Below, piece by piece: positions 44,030 through 52,845 of a stretch of 64,000 nt of DNA. A model generated the notes under the pieces. That model was not told where the DNA came from. It ran no database searches and was given only the letters and a program-made list of their open reading frames with translations. Source of the DNA: Balneola sp. Its GTDB lineage: Bacteria; Bacteroidota; Rhodothermia; Balneolales; Balneolaceae. Both the position numbers and the translations under genes were made by a program. The stretch spans positions 62,001 to 126,000 of the forward strand of contig JAEPNB010000007.1 in assembly GCA_017643645.1 (NCBI GenBank), in the 5' to 3' direction. Position 1 is the stretch's first letter. Each line of letters begins with the position of its first letter.

Positions 44030-46783
44030 ATGAAATTTCGTATTTGTGTCTCACTCTGTATTTTATTCGCCCTTTTTTTTAATGATATACTTTCCGCCCA
44101 GGGAAAGCTCACTTTTGAAGATGTTATGAAATTCGATGACATCAACTCACCTGTAATTTCTAGTCAGGGGAATTGGATCGCTTATGGCGTTTGGCCAGAC
44201 AGGGGCGACGGAAAAGTTGTAGTTCAGCATACCTCAAAGAAAGATAAATATGAAATTGAGATGGGCGCAAATCCTCAAATTTCTCATAACGAAAATTGGG
44301 TAATTGCTTACCGGAATGTTCCATTAGTAAAAGAATTGAAAGCAAAGAAAGATAAACCTAAACGCGGACTTTCGATCCTTAACATTGAGACTGGTGAAAT
44401 CATACAGTTAGACAGTATATCATCTTATTTGTTATCTAACGATGGTAACTGGTTGGCATTCAAAAGATATCAATCAAAAGAAATAGCAGATCTGAAACAC
44501 AAGAATAAGAAACTTGGAACTTCAGTAACGTTATGGGATCTGGAGAATAATGAAAAAGCCGAGCTGGATTTCGTTTCAGAAATGAGCTTCGATAGCTTAT
44601 CAAATTACTTTGCTTATTCGGTGATCGACACATCCGGCGAAATGAACGGACTTTACATACAGGATTTTAAAACTAATGATAAAGCTACCATTCATTCATC
44701 AAAAGATGGATACTATTCGAATCTGACTTGGGATAATAAAAACCCTCAGATAGCATTTACTAAAGCGAGTTTTGATTCCAGTTATACTGATAGCGATGCA
44801 AGTCTGCATATTTGGGATGCTTCTGATAATGAACTTAAAACACTTGTCACTCCTGAAGATGTGAAAGATGGTTGGGCGCTAAGAAGTACCAACGATCTTC
44901 AATTCGAACAAAGTTATAAATTTGGTCATCCGAGATTGTATTTCGGATTAATGCCAAGAGATAAGGTAGATCTCATCACAAAAAAAGAAGATAAAGACGA
45001 TGAAGACATTGATATTTATGCGGTGGGTGACATCATTGAAGACAGAGGAATGGATCTTTGGCATGGAGATGATCCCAGGATCAAGACGCATGAAATTGCC
45101 ACGTTTAATTCACGCAAAAACAGAACATATATCGCTGTTTATCATTTAAACGAAGAAGAATGGGTACAGTTAGCTGATCAGGAAATGCCATTCATTCATG
45201 TTTCTGATGGTGACAATTATGTAATGGGGAGTTCTGATGAACCCTATTTAAGAGATATCACACATGAAGGATTTTTTCAGGATTGGTATTTGGTAGACTT
45301 GGAAACCGGAGAAAGAACTAAAGTAGCAGAAAGGATTTCAAATGGTGGAGCGATGCTGACACCTAAAGGTCACAGAGTGTTGTATTATAACGACAAGAAC
45401 TGGCATGTTTATAATGTAGATACCAAACAGACCAGAAATATCACGGAAAATCTGAGTGTGCCTTTTTATAACGAAGATCATGATTATCCATCACAAGTGC
45501 CTGGATATGGTATAGGAGGCTGGGTGAATGGGGGCGATGCTGCATTAATTTATGATAAATATGACGTTTGGCAGATTCCATTGATCCGGGGAAATATCAG
45601 AAATATTACAGATGGAAAGGGCAGGGAAGAGCAAAGGATATTCAGACTTCGTTCTCTTGATGATGATAACATATTCAGAAATGATGATGATCTGCTCCTT
45701 ACTTCATATCACGATCTGAAAAAGAATTTTGGGTTCTATTCTGCGAAATTAAATCAGGAAGGCGTTAAAAGGCTTCTGGAGGAAGACAAGAAGTTCACAT
45801 TTGTTTCGAAAGCAGACGATTCTGATAAGATCTTGTTCAAAAGAGAAGCATATGACGAGTTTCCAAACCTTTGGGTTTCTGACGATTGGAAGTTTAAAAA
45901 GAGAAAGCAGATATCTAAACTTCATATGGACCTGAAAAAGAAATGGAATTGGGGAAGTGCTGAGTTAGTTGATTGGCTTAGTTTAGACGGGACTTACATT
46001 CAGGGAGTTGTAATCAAACCGGATAATTACGATCCGAATAAGAGATATCCCATCATGACTTACTACTATCGTTTTTTTACTAATCGATTGCATGATTTTA
46101 ATGAGCCTAAGACCAATCACAGACCTGTTTTTGCTCAATATGTTAGCGACGATTATGTAGTATTTCTACCGGATATTCGCTTTGAAATCGGCAGACCGGG
46201 ATTTGCAGCCACTAAAAGCTTAGTACCGGGAATTCAAAAACTTATTGAATTGGGAATTGCTGATGAAGACAAATTGGGACTTCACGGACATTCCTGGAGT
46301 GGTTATCAAACAGCTTTTATTGTGACTCAAACCGATATTTTTGATGCGGCAGTTTCAGGAGCTCCGGTTAGCAACATGACCAGTGCTTATTCAGGAATAC
46401 GTTGGGGTTCAGGACTAGCTAGACAATTTCAGTACGAGAAAACCCAAAGTCGTATTGGACAGAGTTTGATAGAGGCACCGGAAAAATACATTGAGAATTC
46501 TCCCGTATTCTTTGCGGATAAGATCACCACACCAATGCTGATTCAACACGGAGATGCAGATGGTGCCGTTCCATGGTATCAAAGCATTGAGATGTATCTG
46601 GCTATGAGGCGGTACAACAAAGATGTGATCTTTCTTCAGTATCATGATGAGCCGCATCATTTGCAGAAATTTCCGAATAAACTGGATTACGCAATCCGAA
46701 TGAAGGAATATTTTGATTATTACCTGAAAGGAGTAGGGGAACCGGAATGGATATTAAGCGGAGAGACTTTTCAAGGGAGATAA
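44030..46783 (+). CDS. Exported S9 family (prolyl oligopeptidase-like) serine peptidase
   Basis: A 917-residue protein with a signal peptide (1-24, DILSAQG), a long N-terminal propeller region and a C-terminal alpha/beta hydrolase domain. The catalytic triad can be placed: Ser755 in LHGHSWSGYQ, Asp844 in HGDADGAVPW, and His876 or His877 in EPHHLQKF. Typical end motifs are YLAMRRYNKDV and MKEYFDYYLKG. Such S9 enzymes are periplasmic dipeptidyl- or acyl-aminopeptidase-like. It follows the sigma operon's terminator and is probably monocistronic. Confidence 0.93.
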   Translation: MKFRICVSLCILFALFFNDILSAQGKLTFEDVMKFDDINSPVISSQGNWIAYGVWPDRGDGKVVVQHTSKKDKYEIEMGANPQISHNENWVIAYRNVPLVKELKAKKDKPKRGLSILNIETGEIIQLDSISSYLLSNDGNWLAFKRYQSKEIADLKHKNKKLGTSVTLWDLENNEKAELDFVSEMSFDSLSNYFAYSVIDTSGEMNGLYIQDFKTNDKATIHSSKDGYYSNLTWDNKNPQIAFTKASFDSSYTDSDASLHIWDASDNELKTLVTPEDVKDGWALRSTNDLQFEQSYKFGHPRLYFGLMPRDKVDLITKKEDKDDEDIDIYAVGDIIEDRGMDLWHGDDPRIKTHEIATFNSRKNRTYIAVYHLNEEEWVQLADQEMPFIHVSDGDNYVMGSSDEPYLRDITHEGFFQDWYLVDLETGERTKVAERISNGGAMLTPKGHRVLYYNDKNWHVYNVDTKQTRNITENLSVPFYNEDHDYPSQVPGYGIGGWVNGGDAALIYDKYDVWQIPLIRGNIRNITDGKGREEQRIFRLRSLDDDNIFRNDDDLLLTSYHDLKKNFGFYSAKLNQEGVKRLLEEDKKFTFVSKADDSDKILFKREAYDEFPNLWVSDDWKFKKRKQISKLHMDLKKKWNWGSAELVDWLSLDGTYIQGVVIKPDNYDPNKRYPIMTYYYRFFTNRLHDFNEPKTNHRPVFAQYVSDDYVVFLPDIRFEIGRPGFAATKSLVPGIQKLIELGIADEDKLGLHGHSWSGYQTAFIVTQTDIFDAAVSGAPVSNMTSAYSGIRWGSGLARQFQYEKTQSRIGQSLIEAPEKYIENSPVFFADKITTPMLIQHGDADGAVPWYQSIEMYLAMRRYNKDVIFLQYHDEPHHLQKFPNKLDYAIRMKEYFDYYLKGVGEPEWILSGETFQGR

Positions 46784-46870
46784 GTTTAACGGCGTTGCAT
46801 ATCGTGTGTATAAAATTAAGGAAAAAGGTTATATAACACTTTTTCCTTATAGAATTTAATACCTCCGGTA

Positions 46871-47221
46871 TTATGAGCGTGGGCTTGAGCCTATTGTTAA
46901 ATCGTCACTAATGTAAGTAGTATTAGATAGATCCTGAGGAGTGGCATTGCCAAATGCAGACATCCCTGTTCCCATAATAAGATCACCATTCATATTTAAT
47001 TCAAATCCCCAAATTCTAATTATATTATCCTCAATTTGGTTATTTATCACTACCCATAATGCACATTTATTTCCTACCCAGAATTCTGACCATGTAACAT
47101 TACTGTTTGACGGACCGACTTTATATGTGCCTTTAGTAGAGTCACTTAGAGTAAGAACGCCTTGTGAACCACTATTTTCGTGAAAAACATACAAAGTTTT
47201 ATTTTTTAATGTATTAGACAT
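46871..47221 (-). CDS. Orphan protein in AT-rich DNA
   Basis: A 116-residue protein without signal peptide or membrane helix. Beta-strand patterns and many aromatic and Asn/Ser residues (LYVFHENSGSQGVLTL, VTWSEFWVGNKCALWVVINN) suggest a small all-beta domain. I know no matching family. It is preceded by about 200 very AT-rich bases with a perfect 16-bp palindrome. Base composition and isolation on the minus strand suggest recent acquisition. Confidence 0.55.
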   Translation of the reverse strand: MSNTLKNKTLYVFHENSGSQGVLTLSDSTKGTYKVGPSNSNVTWSEFWVGNKCALWVVINNQIEDNIIRIWGFELNMNGDLIMGTGMSAFGNATPQDLSNTTYISDDLTIGSSPRS

Positions 47222-47299
47222 TTTTGTACCTCTTTTTTTAAAGTTTTTAAGCTCTAAACTATATTAGAGTTTAATAATATATATAAAAGGAACAGAAAA

Positions 47300-47315
47300 T
47301 TAGAATTAATTCTAA
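47300..47315. promoter_or_regulatory. Perfect 16-bp palindrome, possible operator
   Basis: TTAGAATTAATTCTAA, about 80 bases upstream of the orphan gene 46871..47221. Nearby CTCTAA/TTAGAG forms a second inverted repeat. In DNA this AT-rich a chance palindrome is possible. Confidence 0.35.
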
Positions 47316-47422
47316 TGGATTTTAATAATTAATAACTTAACTGATAAGTACTATTATTACTGTATTTAAATAAAAATGTATGCCGTTCAATTAAGAATAG
47401 AACCTTGTTGATTCTGGCTCCT

Positions 47423-48547
47423 TTATTTCATTATTAGTTCAGATGTTTCAATTAGCAACTTATTGATCAATCTCCCTTTTGCGAATTGAGTAATGATAAT
47501 AGAAACCGAAGCATTTAATTCAGGAATGTAAGTAGCCTGAGTGCTCCAGAATCCTGAATGAGAATACATGTCCATTTCATTAAAGTTGAAGTAAAAGATT
47601 CCCATTCTGTAATCACTGGAAGGGGTATAGCCCTCAGGAAAACTCACTTTTGTAATCATAGTATCCAGTGTGTAAGGTTGCTCAAAAACGTTTCCGGTAA
47701 ATAATTCTTGATAAAATCTGGCCATGTCTTTGGTGTTTGCAACCAAACCACCACCTCCATAAAGATCTAAAGATGGATCAAAATTGTAAGTGTCTATTTC
47801 TCGAAAGTATTGATGCATTCTGTCCGGTGCTGTTGAGGGCTCTTGCTCAACTTTTTCCCACCAGGTGGCACTTAAATCAAGTTTTTTGAAATCAATGAGC
47901 TCGTGAACTGCTACTCCGATAGGTTTTCCAGTTACATTTTCAATTATCTCTCCCAGAAGAATATATCCAGTATCTGAGTAACTGAATTGTTCACCCGGCT
48001 CAAATAAAGGATCGCCCCAATCAACGCAGCCTTGAACTTGTTCAGTTCTGGTCCACTCATATGAAGGATCAGCAAATACTTTTTCGATGTACGTGTTTGA
48101 TCCGGCGTGATCAAACAACCCGGAAGTATGTGTTAACAGATGTCGAACAGTAATTTTAATAAGATCATATCCATCACTTTTAAGAATTTGAGCGTGTTTT
48201 TCGGAGATGTGTTTAATGATAGGATCATCAAGTTCAAGTTTTCCTTGTTCCCAAAGCCTTAACACAGAAACTGCTACATAGGTTTTGGTATTGCTGGCAA
48301 TTCGGGCTGTACTATTTTCGGATAAAGGAGCTCTTGTTGAAATATCAGAAATACCGGAAGAAATTGAGTAGGAGAGATCCAGATCAGGTGCTTCTACATG
48401 CAAAAGAATTCCAGGGATGGTAGAATCTTGTTCAATAGCATTATCAATAAGCTCTTGAAGTGAATGTTTTAGCTTTTCGGCTTGATAGGCTTTTGCAGAA
48501 GAATAGCTGATCAGCAACAGAAAGGGAAGTAGAAAGACTTTTTTCAT
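47423..48547 (-). CDS. Exported serine hydrolase, beta-lactamase/DD-carboxypeptidase fold
   Basis: A 374-residue protein with signal peptide 1-20 (SSAKAYQ). The active-site motifs are Ser85-Asn-Thr-Lys88 in ARIASNTKTYV, YSDTGYILLGE for the tyrosine motif, and HSGFWSTQ for the third. Resembles D-alanyl-D-alanine carboxypeptidase-like serine hydrolases (class C/EstB group). Not closely similar to the lipoprotein at 12836. It is the only gene between the AT-rich orphan and the PAS kinase, all on the minus strand. Confidence 0.86.
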   Translation of the reverse strand: MKKVFLLPFLLLISYSSAKAYQAEKLKHSLQELIDNAIEQDSTIPGILLHVEAPDLDLSYSISSGISDISTRAPLSENSTARIASNTKTYVAVSVLRLWEQGKLELDDPIIKHISEKHAQILKSDGYDLIKITVRHLLTHTSGLFDHAGSNTYIEKVFADPSYEWTRTEQVQGCVDWGDPLFEPGEQFSYSDTGYILLGEIIENVTGKPIGVAVHELIDFKKLDLSATWWEKVEQEPSTAPDRMHQYFREIDTYNFDPSLDLYGGGGLVANTKDMARFYQELFTGNVFEQPYTLDTMITKVSFPEGYTPSSDYRMGIFYFNFNEMDMYSHSGFWSTQATYIPELNASVSIIITQFAKGRLINKLLIETSELIMK

Positions 48548-48683
48548 TATTCGGATATTAAGTTTCTTGAATCTACATTTGAGCAGTTAATGAAGCAATT
48601 TATCCGGTACCAAAAAGAGCTCATTCACAATCTATTACGTCTTACAGATCAATAATGAGGACAAAAATTGAAACAAGAATCTT

Positions 48684-49784
48684 CTATTTCTTGAATATAA
48701 TAGTAAAAGAAGTGCCTTGATTAACGGTACTATTCACAGAAATTTTGCCGCCTGAGTTTGTTATATGATTATGTACAAGGTAAAGCCCGACTCCTTTACT
48801 GTCTTCATGATCATGAAATTTTTGGTTTAGCTCAAAAATCCTGTCAGCGTTTGCTTCGGTGTCGAAGCCGATACCATTATCGCTGAATGTGAAGGTGACT
48901 TTATTGCTTTCTTCGACCGCCTTTATTGTAATAACGGCATTCCTTTCAGGATGCGCATACTTAATTGAGTTAGTTAGCAGATTAAGTATTACACTCTTTA
49001 AATTACCCCGGTTAAATGGAAGAGATATATCCGGAGAAATGTTCGTTTTTATAATAGTCTTTGTTTCTCTGATCAACGCTTCAACTGAGTTTACTACTTC
49101 TTCAACCGTTTCACTGAGCTTATTTGTTGTTATTGCAGAATAGGCTGAATTTTTTTTATTCAGAATATCCACATAATCGTTCAAAGTGCTTTGAAGTTGG
49201 TCAGTTGCAGACTTCAGAATGTTTATAAACTCTAGAGTTTCTTCATCTTGAATCTTACTTAAATCCAGTAAGCTAAACACAGACATGAGGTTACTTACCG
49301 GTGTTCTAAGATCATGAGAAGTTGTATAAGTGATATTTTTTAGTTCTTTATTGATCTGAGTCAGATTAGCAATTAACTCATTTCGTTCTTCTTCCTTTTG
49401 CTTTGACTGAGTAATATCTTTTGCTACGGCATAAACCACACCATATTGATCTACAGGAATTGAAGTCCATGAAAGCCAAATGGTCTCACCGCTTTTAGTA
49501 AGATACCGGTTCTCGAATTTCTTAAAGGCTAACCCTTTTATAAGACTTTTTCTGTATATCCAGGTGTGTTCCTGATCCAATGGGTGAATAAACGACTTAA
49601 TAGACCGTGAATAAAGTTCTTCTTCTGAAAAACCCAACACTCTGGTAACGGCAGGGTTAACTTTTCTGAAAAATCCATCAAAACCTGCTATACAAAAAAG
49701 GTCGTGGCTGTCATTAAAAAAAGGTTCTAAGGGATAATCTGTTAACGAATCTTCAGCTTTTGCTGTTTCTGCTTTACTCATCAA
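48684..49784 (-). CDS. PAS-domain sensor histidine kinase
   Basis: A 366-residue soluble kinase with one PAS/PAC domain (about 20-130, FSEEELYSRSIKSFIHPLD), HisKA with His157 in TTSHDLRTPVSNL, and an HATPase domain with VILNLLTNSIKYA, FSDNGIGFD and KGVGLYLVHNHITNSGG. No transmembrane segment and no adjacent response regulator. It lies downstream of the SatD unit on the same strand, 29 bases after the membrane protein, so read-through is possible. Confidence 0.93.
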   Translation of the reverse strand: MMSKAETAKAEDSLTDYPLEPFFNDSHDLFCIAGFDGFFRKVNPAVTRVLGFSEEELYSRSIKSFIHPLDQEHTWIYRKSLIKGLAFKKFENRYLTKSGETIWLSWTSIPVDQYGVVYAVAKDITQSKQKEEERNELIANLTQINKELKNITYTTSHDLRTPVSNLMSVFSLLDLSKIQDEETLEFINILKSATDQLQSTLNDYVDILNKKNSAYSAITTNKLSETVEEVVNSVEALIRETKTIIKTNISPDISLPFNRGNLKSVILNLLTNSIKYAHPERNAVITIKAVEESNKVTFTFSDNGIGFDTEANADRIFELNQKFHDHEDSKGVGLYLVHNHITNSGGKISVNSTVNQGTSFTIIFKK

Positions 49785-49813
49785 TCAACCGCGTTATATA
49801 TTTTATGTTGTTT

Positions 49814-50134
49814 TTAACCCCATCCAAAAAAATTGAAGCAGCTGTACACGTATATTACAGCTGCTAACAATGATATAAAATTACCAACGAGAAAATAATC
49901 GTTAGAAATTTTGGAGTTTTTGTCCTCGTGTAATCGTGTACCTATTTTTAGTGCTCCAAAGGCGATGATCACGTGCGGGTAGCCTGCCAGAATTCCTACA
50001 GACAGAAATATCCTTTCCAAAACGCCTTTACCAAACGAGCTCCAGCTTGTATTTGAATGCCCCAGAATAACGTTGATCGAAATATTAGCGAACAATTCCA
50101 TCACTAACCAACCAACGAGCATATCTCCAATCAT
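49814..50134 (-). CDS. Small membrane protein coupled to the SatD-family gene
   Basis: A 106-residue protein with about three hydrophobic helices (near 3-24, 42-64, 80-103). The central GVLERIFLSVGILAGYPHVI and FLVGNFISLLAAVIYVYS read like a compact integral membrane family. It starts two bases after the stop of the SatD-like gene, a tight pair. Function unknown. If SatD proteins make or sense a nucleotide, this would be its natural membrane partner; that is inference. Confidence 0.7.
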   Translation of the reverse strand: MIGDMLVGWLVMELFANISINVILGHSNTSWSSFGKGVLERIFLSVGILAGYPHVIIAFGALKIGTRLHEDKNSKISNDYFLVGNFISLLAAVIYVYSCFNFFGWG

Positions 50135-50136
50135 AG

Positions 50137-50775
50137 TTATTTGATGTATGTTTTGATGAAATCCTTTAGCAGATTATACTCATTGATCATCAAAGTTTTT
50201 CGTCTTTTCCAGATCTGATCGCGGTTTTTATCATGAAGATCGCCTACTTCACTATTGTTGTCGTTGTTGATCATATCCAGTATCAAAGGATAATCTTCTT
50301 TTTTCCAGTTCAGGATGATTGTATCCAATACTTCAAATATCCTTGAAAGCTGCTCTGTTTGTTTTTTATTCTGAAGTTTGAACCGGAAACGCTTACGATT
50401 TCTTTTTTTGGATGAAAGCATTTTTCGCGCTTCTGTTAAACCTTTGCCCATCATTTCATAAGCTATATCGGGATTTATTTCCGTTTCGATCTCGCCCAGT
50501 AGAAGCACGTAATGAAGTTTAAAATCAGGTTCTGTGCTCAGCAATTCTTCTTCAAGATGAAAAAGCAGATCTATTCCGGAAGAAACCGAGCTCAGTATTC
50601 CCTGAAATTCATCACCCAAAGTAATGGTAAGAGGAGAGAGGATGGCTTTACCTAACTTCTTGTTTGTACTTTCAACAAGCTCTTTCAAACCTTTGCTGAG
50701 CACCTCTCCATCATAATCGGAGCTGTTAACTACATCTCCCATAAATATGGGATAGCTATGTTGTTTTTTAGGCAT
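50137..50775 (-). CDS. SatD-family protein with palm-like motif and C-terminal DNA-binding region
   Basis: A 212-residue protein starting at ATG 50775 (MPKKQHSYPIFMGDVVNSS); an in-frame TTG at 50790 is less likely because it falls in the operator region. SatD-family hallmarks are MGDVVNSS (Asp14) and LTITLGDEFQGIL (Gly54-Asp55-Glu56-Phe57). The spacing of those two Asp blocks resembles nucleotide-cyclase/GGDEF palm domains, though I cannot verify the fold. The C-terminal 50 residues (RDQIWKRRKTLMINEYNLLK) look like a winged-helix or HTH unit, so autoregulation at the adjacent operator is plausible. SatD is named from the Streptococcus mutans sat locus; its biochemistry is unresolved. Confidence 0.82.
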   Translation of the reverse strand: MPKKQHSYPIFMGDVVNSSDYDGEVLSKGLKELVESTNKKLGKAILSPLTITLGDEFQGILSSVSSGIDLLFHLEEELLSTEPDFKLHYVLLLGEIETEINPDIAYEMMGKGLTEARKMLSSKKRNRKRFRFKLQNKKQTEQLSRIFEVLDTIILNWKKEDYPLILDMINNDNNSEVGDLHDKNRDQIWKRRKTLMINEYNLLKDFIKTYIK

Positions 50776-50795
50776 GTTGTATTGTATCAAAAATA

Positions 50796-50848
50796 TTGAA
50801 ACAATGCAATATGTTTCAATAAAAATGAAACAATAGAATTTGTATCAT
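50796..50848. promoter_or_regulatory. Double palindromic operator upstream of the SatD-like gene
   Basis: Operator 1 is TTGAAACA (50796-50803), eight bases, TGTTTCAA (50812-50819), perfect. Operator 2 is ATGAAACA (50825-50832), eight bases, TGTATCAT (50841-50848), one mismatch. The arms and the 8-base spacing are the same, with centres 29 bp apart. A lone half-site TTGTATCA lies at 50782-50789, within the leader. They cover positions 21-73 upstream of the ATG, where a promoter must be. Confidence 0.75.
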
Positions 50849-50913
50849 TAAACCATTCACGAGCGGTGCGAAGTGATCTCCCGGTTCTAGTTTGATTTAG
50901 ATGGAGCAAGAGC

Positions 50914-51540
50914 TCAGAGTTTTCTAAATACAAACGAGATAAGTCTTGGTATTTCCCTTTTCGACTGCTCATCGAACCATTCTTTAATTTCCACTAAAGA
51001 AAAGCCATTAATTTCTGCACTTTGAACATAGTCAGAAATGTGGTGGATGAAGACTTTTAATTCCTGAACCCCATTTTCAGTTTTAAATTTTGCTTTACTT
51101 CCGATGTATTGCTTGAAAGGATGTAATTCACTAATAAAAAAAAGTCCATTTTCACTAAGTTTTTGATTTGCCTGATTGAAAATATGATTTAAATCCTCGA
51201 TATGTTCCAGTGTTAAACTGGATGTTATCAAGTCTGCAAATTGATCTTCAATTTCCCAATCCTTATTCAAATCCGACTGTTTAAATTCAACCTTGTCACT
51301 GACAACTTTCTCTTTGGCAATTTTCAGCATCTCAGTTGAAAAATCCAGGCCAATAATCCGTTCTGCTTTATTCAGTAACCAGAAGGTATTCTTTCCGGTT
51401 CCACAGCCTAACTCCAGTACATTTTTGAAGTTGTACCTGGATAAAGTTTCAATCGTTGATTTAATGTCTAAATCTCGGGTTTTATTCTTATTGCTATCGT
51501 ATTGTTCAGCCCAGGAATTATAAGACTCTTTTATACACAT
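50914..51540 (-). CDS. Class I SAM-dependent methyltransferase
   Basis: A 208-residue methyltransferase with motif I NVLELGCGTGKN, ribose loop IIGLDFS, motif II DKVEFKQSDL and motif IV ADLITSSLTLEHIED. The fold is that of small-molecule methyltransferases (UbiE/Coq5 or biotin-synthesis-like), and the substrate cannot be read from sequence. It is upstream of the SatD operator on the same strand. Confidence 0.88.
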   Translation of the reverse strand: MCIKESYNSWAEQYDSNKNKTRDLDIKSTIETLSRYNFKNVLELGCGTGKNTFWLLNKAERIIGLDFSTEMLKIAKEKVVSDKVEFKQSDLNKDWEIEDQFADLITSSLTLEHIEDLNHIFNQANQKLSENGLFFISELHPFKQYIGSKAKFKTENGVQELKVFIHHISDYVQSAEINGFSLVEIKEWFDEQSKREIPRLISFVFRKL

Positions 51541-51752
51541 TCTCTGTTTCTTGTTAATTTTACCATAGTCTGCTTAATGTTATTCGTAAAATCTTAGTGG
51601 AGCGATCTCATGATACAAGCAGATTTGTTATCAAGCACAAATGTAGAATCTAAATTTTTTTTTCTCAAGCTGCAGGAAAGAGACTTGATCTAGCCTTAAT
51701 AACTTCAGGAGTAGAGCGAAGTCCTCGGCAAATCTTTGCATAGGGTATACTT

Positions 51753-51797
51753 GGAGCAGGAGCTCCTTCTGGTTCTCCCAAGCAGGAACTTGGGAGA
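51753..51797. repeat. REP-like double hairpin
   Basis: GGAGC-AGGA-GCTCC (51753-51766) then TCTCCCAAG-CAGGAA-CTTGGGAGA (51774-51797, 9-bp perfect stem), followed by GAGG. Same two-hairpin plan as 24683-24728. It lies 35 bases beyond the stop of the DUF4062 gene, on its downstream side. Confidence 0.65.
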
Positions 51798-51831
51798 GAG
51801 GTTAGAGAGAGAGGTTAAAGATCTTTTGGGT

Positions 51832-52836
51832 TTAAATTTTTGAAGCAGAGATAAATTCAAGTCCAAGTAGTAAGTTTTTTCTTTTTTTTGTACCAACTTG
51901 AACTTCTTCATTAACTTCTATCAAATTTTCACCAGCAAATGATAGTCTAACAGGGCTAGGATCTGGACGGAGAACTTTTTTTACTTCTCGTACTGGTTCT
52001 TCATAAAAGTAATTTCCTTGAATAGTTTTAGCTTTAATTAAAAAATCGGAGTCATACTTAAGGTTTATCAAATCATCCGCTACATGATTTTCGGCAAATA
52101 AGTATTGAAATGATCCGAAATAGCTGATAAATTTTTCGTCTATGATGTTGAATTTTCTTTTAACAGTCGAACCATATGAATAAGAGAAAGCTTCGCACTC
52201 GTGCCGGTCTGCTCTTTCAAAATTTTTAAGCTTAGCATGAAATGTTATTTCTGTATCATAATAAAGTTTTGGCAATGCTTGAAATCGTTTAATTGAAAAA
52301 AGTAAATCTTCAGTGTGAGCGGCTTGATCTTTTTCACCTATTTCAAATCCATGCTTTGGTAGCTCATTTAAAAGAGACTGGACGACTTTATTAGACAAAT
52401 CTTCTTTAGTGCTAAAAAAGTCAATCGTATTATTATTGGCTATCTTATTTTTAAAATTCACTAATAATTCACTTTCTGTTCCTTTAGAGATAAATTTTGG
52501 AGAAATGGGAGTGTTTTCATCCATAAAAAAAATAAATTTAGGTATTTTTAGATCACAAGCCTTTTCATATTCAAGCTCTACAAAAGATTTGTTTTTATCT
52601 TTTTCAATCGACCCATATCTCCACCCAACGAACATTAAAAAGATATCTGACTTTTTTACTTCTTCTAAACAAGTTTCAATTGGTTTTTGATCTCTAGCTC
52701 CAAAAAACTCTTGTGCATTAATAATTCCAGCTTCATTTTTAAGTTTTTCAATCACAGCTGTTCTATAATCTTTGAGATCTAAATAAGTAGAACAGATAAA
52801 AAAATTAATATTGGAAAGTTTAGTCCTTCTAGTCAT
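51832..52836 (-). CDS. DUF4062 (TIR-like) protein with unknown C-terminal domain
   Basis: A 334-residue protein. The N-terminal 110 residues carry the DUF4062 signature: NFFICSTYLDLKDYRTAVIE, KPIETCLEEVKKSDIFLMFV, GWRYGSIE and ELEYEKACDLKIPKFIFF. This domain is distantly TIR-like and often sits at the front of STAND/NTPase or other conflict proteins. Here it is followed not by an NTPase but by a strand-rich C-terminal half (about 175-334) that I do not recognise. AT-rich composition and flanking palindromic repeats fit an accessory gene. An immune or signalling role is inference. Confidence 0.8.
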   Translation of the reverse strand: MTRRTKLSNINFFICSTYLDLKDYRTAVIEKLKNEAGIINAQEFFGARDQKPIETCLEEVKKSDIFLMFVGWRYGSIEKDKNKSFVELEYEKACDLKIPKFIFFMDENTPISPKFISKGTESELLVNFKNKIANNNTIDFFSTKEDLSNKVVQSLLNELPKHGFEIGEKDQAAHTEDLLFSIKRFQALPKLYYDTEITFHAKLKNFERADRHECEAFSYSYGSTVKRKFNIIDEKFISYFGSFQYLFAENHVADDLINLKYDSDFLIKAKTIQGNYFYEEPVREVKKVLRPDPSPVRLSFAGENLIEVNEEVQVGTKKRKNLLLGLEFISASKI

Positions 52837-52845
52837 GATAAATGA

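Noticed and set aside
50787-50972. 61-residue minus-strand frame upstream of the SatD-like gene.
   Set aside because: It overlaps the 3' end of the methyltransferase and the operator palindromes; no coding signal.
51705-51911. 68-residue minus-strand frame at the end of the DUF4062 gene.
   Set aside because: It overlaps the DUF4062 coding end in another frame and runs through the REP-like hairpins.
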